The notes beneath the pieces were generated by a model that was not told where the DNA came from, ran no database searches, and saw only the letters and a list, made by a program, of their open reading frames with translations. A stretch of DNA of 14,026 nt from Candidatus Woesearchaeota archaeon. Lineage in GTDB: Archaea > Nanobdellota > Nanobdellia > Woesearchaeales > BM511. The translations under genes and the position numbers were made by a program. The stretch spans positions 1-14,026 of the forward strand of contig JAAOYE010000068.1 in NCBI GenBank assembly GCA_018221175.1, read 5' to 3'. This document shows, one piece after another, positions 13,201 through 14,026 of this stretch; the stretch's first letter is position 1, and every line of letters begins with the position of its first letter.

Positions 13201-14026
13201 TTTGAACAGGTTGACCTGAAGTATTTGTAACGTTTAACCTGACATAATGTTTGAAAGTGACGTTTCCTGTGGCAGCAATTCCAAGTTTTGACCTGTTTAC
13301 TGTTGTGTTGATTATGTTTATATTAGAGCCTAAATAAACAAATATTATATCTGATGATGTATTTGTATATAATTCTGAATTTATTAAGGTTATATTTTTT
13401 ATGTTTGTATCTGTATCTAATGCATCCCACAATGTGCCTGTTGTAACATTTATGTATGTATTATTGAATATGTTGTTTGGACCAGCAACCTTAACGTATA
13501 ATGCATTTGCTTTTGTAATCCTTAATTTGTTGAATAAATTATTATTTGATGTTGTTTCAACCCATAAGGCCTGTAGTTCTGTGTCATGAATTGTAATATT
13601 GTTTAGTATATTATTTGAGCCTTCAAGTTGAATACCTATTTCTGAAATATTTGAAATCTCCGTATTTTCTATTGATGCGTTTCCACCTAGTATATACAGA
13701 CCCCGATAACTAAGTTCTATTTTAGAATTATTTATTTTAGTATTATTACTGTATATTGTTATTCCACTTATTGGAAGATTATATCCAACGTTTCTTATTG
13801 TTGAATTTTCAACTGTAAAATTTGAGTAAACTGCAAAAGTATAGTTATTTTGGTTTCCGCTTTGTATCGTACTGTTAATAAGGATGAATCCTGAACTTGC
13901 TTGTGTAACATTAATACCTATTGCAACATTTGCAGAAGGACTCATGTTTAAAGTGGTGTTTTTTAGCGTTAAGTTTCCGCTTTGTATTGTTATGTTTCCA
14001 TTTACACTAAAAGCCGTGTTTTCACA
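7262..14026 (-). CDS. giant surface protein fused to a polytopic membrane domain, 5' end off the window
   Basis: At least 2254 codons. The frame stays open through 14026 (the last visible residues before the internal Met at 13945 read CENTAFSVNGNITIQSGNLT), so the true start and signal peptide lie outside. From N to C by nucleotide position: parallel beta-helix (PbH1/NosD-like, 14026 to about 13260); carboxypeptidase-regulatory-like domain (about 13250-12965); Ig-like, Big-like and FN3 modules (about 12955-10175); Cys-rich CGDG module (10173-10029); NTT-rich and acidic linker (about 9985-9800); two copies of an IPK...DP domain (about 9710-9110); about 13 hydrophobic helices (about 9055-7470); charged tail (about 7470-7265). 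The ectodomain is extremely rich in N-x-S/T sequons, about 12 in the first 170 residues after the Met at 13945, so heavy N-glycosylation is likely. It is probably an adhesin or envelope protein reaching far from the cell. The role of the polytopic part is unknown to me. Single long frame with no frameshift. Confidence 0.9.
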   Translation of the reverse strand, partial: CENTAFSVNGNITIQSGNLTLKNTTLNMSPSANVAIGINVTQASSGFILINSTIQSGNQNNYTFAVYSNFTVENSTIRNVGYNLPISGITIYSNNTKINNSKIELSYRGLYILGGNASIENTEISNISEIGIQLEGSNNILNNITIHDTELQALWVETTSNNNLFNKLRITKANALYVKVAGPNNIFNNTYINVTTGTLWDALDTDTNIKNITLINSELYTNTSSDIIFVYLGSNINIINTTVNRSKLGIAATGNVTFKHYVRLNVTNTSGQPVQNVNVSIYRNDTGWPLEDYNLTDANGLTKRFLLTEGIAQIGYNGGVLNVSYNQHNITFSHTNYPFQNYFFTINHSGIYNYTLSSLSSTNYSTNLTTNNTGSVYIGELITIYANYTNQSSGAFLTGAYCNLSLHNTSSYAMNEGANLYNYSLTYNQNGTFNYNITCNLTGYNTSNVSSSVTILNDTNAPSLIVISPTFITYSSSNITINISATDTENHLDSCWYHNGTTNISIQNCNNIWTVLANSNYNFTFYVNDTFGNINTTWVNFTVFNDTFGPAWSLNTTYPLSPANYSENQAYQFNITWDDTSGVDTVLFYHNFTTSWTSYAISGNNSNEYYYNISSLSAGSYVWAMRANDTYNNINQTINFTYVVDKASLVLNFTIKNTSITYGQNTTINCTTNTGQVNGTLYRNGTLVANPELQTYLLAASIYNYTCNASASQNYTSDSTWALLTINKTDSSINLTLNGTSDNFTINPGEYVNITGILYEGEGNISLYVNGTFDSQYQNNFSTIRQFNETTNITLIYNATQNYTASFITYYVIVNDTIAPAYSNESATPSSPQNYSPTLLINFNITWTDNVNVTNVTFEWNGTINYTNIQRTGDAYNLTLGPFAAGNYTYEWYANDTSGNTNQTNYYNYTIQKAQSIINLTLNGAAQDINIERKDIIQLNATIITPSGELISLYNDTGLINNTGTSYTYNIQFNQTGIFNYTLNYSENTNYSSSLVTYSVNVTDNTPPQNITNLSPTSNGTTRIVWNWTQPTGVDDYNHTEVRINGAFAANLTYGANGYNATSLSPNTTYELQVRPVDNYNNFGNWINSTAKTKPSPNTPPIVNLIWPPDNYVKNNSDNITLNFTVSDKESATLNCTLYLNNTIRANNASVLNNTNTSFLVTGLSYNFSYPWYVSCTDWQITNSSLTWQFTVNDTIAPNITNIVNTTTHNSAAIDWDTDEPSDSLVNYSNTTSLSNYSYDSTQTTTHSASLSSLTPNTTYYYNVTSQDIYGNSRTVGMYNFTTNAYWCGDGLITGAEVCDGTNFGGLTCADYSFDSGSLTCGSGCIQILTSSCSNDAPTGGGGGLPPDEETNTTTETNTTTANTTETNTTAETNTTAANTTTANTTTNETQEEPHEEIPAPEEEISLREEQQKKRGKDFDKSSFNKFSNLYDIIIRHRYINNSTLITYTIKNRGLITYEKVSIIFTIPKYMAQTTSNLSGSFKILKQDPEIFFILENITRGKEKSVEFLVLNKKLTQQEIDQILFEVDIDLSEEEQKLLEEQAIDTSNVIIIETDVIIEDNKTKVSLNLTPTNELENVTVYLEIPKCLAETIAEISFELENFEVIKDDPLIAFFFTSMSDATNIDFEVLKVVDKDCWEQIKTLPIAEKIGDRILVEDNSKLLLVLAIILGVNLFVLGFNFAQKKINRTRLDSWAHKIEFGLIETILIVIITFNIMDFIEVLTPDLDFAKKILSWTVLALLLYEVNIEKIFYGKKARLEMIIFLIANFLLMARVFVNFVFVAYRDIIENHLYSNVIHMYQKIVDFEIANPGVIVSYSMLAGFSILIIMSFRDMFKHIYYPSLFAALHIEGKPKGIGQRLERFIVALVVYLTFFIVFFNFFMEWLAISVDAAIVVVALIVYILRFIIKHFKHYHEKHIINKIGNVGEAFYEKFIGLFKYKYTILFGLSGILVLHLLVDIGNYMIPFLFNVQDILYSSQFGAAHYSLLTILTQLQSQNIFFNLIVTFNYLLNVLFILMCLAFPGYIWFDIYKNHTINLSKAWLAVFAASTVNYVMHPLIIIRDIKSSSILGVDIIFKITDITNVWFVFAVSILVAIIIYFLSEEIVLKTIFKFVMALIVQMFFFAYVYYYMKSWIQTTFPQIVSQFALATPLSMFIGSMLALFLGITMLFYVVSFVYFAKIVYSEWFVKKYTTAHLMQRYKETLHRFAKTPKKRRALVKVISKINELRKKGVSDLQIREILYEKHLPKDLIDDIIYL
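7470..9055 (-). other. polytopic membrane domain of the giant surface protein
   Basis: About 530 residues with roughly 13 hydrophobic helices. The first is KLLLVLAIILGVNLFVLGF near 9050-8990, and the last is the long segment containing SMFIGSMLALFLGITMLFYV near 7575-7500. Loops are short and charged (for example KHFKHYHEKHIINK after the seventh helix), and one longer loop carries a half-hydrophobic NVQDILYSSQFGAAHYSLLT stretch. I recognise no transporter, channel, protease or kinase signature. The helix count is by eye and could be off by one or two. Since the ectodomain must be outside and an odd number of helices places the C-terminal tail inside, 13 is topologically consistent. Confidence 0.7.
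9110..9710 (-). repeat. two divergent copies of an IPK...DP juxtamembrane domain
   Basis: Copy 1 (about 9710-9455) contains VSIIFTIPKYMAQTT then FKILKQDPEIFFIL. Copy 2 (about 9365-9110) contains VTVYLEIPKCLAETI then FEVIKDDPLIAFFF. Both start with a strand-rich NxT segment, and both end with an EFLV/FEVL strand before a helical piece ending in (D/E)QI. They are an old internal duplication placed between the flexible linker and the first membrane helix. Similar IPK...DP segments occur near the membrane end of other archaeal secreted proteins in my recollection, which would need a profile search to confirm. Confidence 0.65.
9856..9985 (-). repeat. NTT-repeat low-complexity linker
   Basis: The protein reads as variations on TNTTTE/ANTTTE/TNTTAE for about 40 residues, and the DNA is a degenerate codon-phased tandem repeat (plus strand units like gttgtgttggtttc and gttgtgtttgcagtt). 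It is followed by an acidic stretch (EEPHEEIPAPEEE). Almost every unit is an N-glycosylation sequon, so this is probably an extended glycosylated stalk joining the Cys-rich module to the juxtamembrane domains. Such repeats can change copy number by slippage. Confidence 0.75.
10029..10173 (-). other. Cys-rich CGDG module (DUF4215-like) of the giant surface protein
   Basis: WCGDGLITGAEVCDGTNFGG is followed by LTCADYSFDSGSLTCGSGC and a final SSC, giving seven cysteines in under 50 residues. The CGDG...G.E.CD pattern is that of the short disulfide-rich modules found near the ends of secreted proteins in several bacteria and archaea. It marks the end of the rigid Ig/FN3 array and precedes a glycine/proline hinge (GGGGGLPP) and the NTT linker. 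Few cysteines occur elsewhere in the ectodomain. Confidence 0.65.
11020..12395 (-). repeat. tandem Ig-like plus Big-like units of the giant surface protein
   Basis: Two homologous Ig-like modules are seen. Module 1 (about 12395-12085) has SPANY, FNITWDD, SAGSYVW and ANDTYNNINQT; module 2 (about 11575-11290) has SPQNY, FNITWTD, AAGNYTYEW and ANDTSGNTNQT. Each is followed by a K-A-S/Q joint and Big-like modules: two after module 1 (starting LVLNFTIKN and SINLTLNGTS) and one after module 2 (IINLTLNGAA). The copies have diverged, so the duplication is old. FN3 modules follow at about 11020-10735 and 10430-10175 (both with SPNTTYELQV- or TPNTTYYYNV-type strands). Confidence 0.65.

Overview
The window looks like a piece of an AT-rich archaeal genome, most likely a DPANN-type lineage (Woesearchaeota/Pacearchaeota-like; this placement is inference). 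Supporting signs are a group II chaperonin (thermosome), an archaeal methionyl-tRNA synthetase with a KFSKS loop, archaeal TATA boxes about 25-30 bases upstream of start codons (leaderless genes), an archaeal ribbon-helix-helix/RelE toxin-antitoxin pair, a DUF5678/retropepsin pair, and a giant Asn/Thr-rich surface protein of the kind common in such genomes. I saw no tRNA, rRNA, CRISPR array or insertion sequence. No stretch over 300 bases lacks a gene; the longest gene-free interval is about 80 bases (6501-6581).

Left part, minus strand (1-3766): metG (5' end in the window, 3' end off the left edge) has its own TATA box. Upstream of it is a tightly packed three-gene operon: a compact DegT/DnrJ-like PLP enzyme, a four-CxxC zinc-ribbon protein and an MscS-type mechanosensitive channel, joined by a TAAATG junction and an ATGA overlap. 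A 47-base gap holds interlocked divergent promoters, one for this operon and one for a plus-strand methyltransferase.

Middle part, plus strand (3814-7256): a small class I SAM methyltransferase; a RHH antitoxin/RelE toxin pair whose promoter carries a doubled 8-bp palindrome that looks like an autoregulatory operator; the thermosome subunit with a short leader and a Shine-Dalgarno-like site; then a two-gene cassette of a DUF5678 protein and a retropepsin-like aspartic protease. The chaperonin gene is thus flanked by two small accessory gene pairs.

Right part, minus strand (7262-14026): nearly half the window is one open frame of at least 2254 codons, open at the right edge, so its N-terminus and signal peptide lie outside. 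From N to C it has a parallel beta-helix, a carboxypeptidase-regulatory-like domain, a long array of Ig-like/FN3 modules rich in N-glycosylation sequons, a Cys-rich CGDG module, an NTT-repeat linker, two copies of an 'IPK...DP' juxtamembrane domain, a membrane domain of about 13 helices, and a charged C-terminal tail with a UBA-like helical motif. A giant ectodomain fused to a polytopic membrane domain and a cytoplasmic tail is the most unusual object here. It meets the protease gene tail to tail with only 5 bases between stops.
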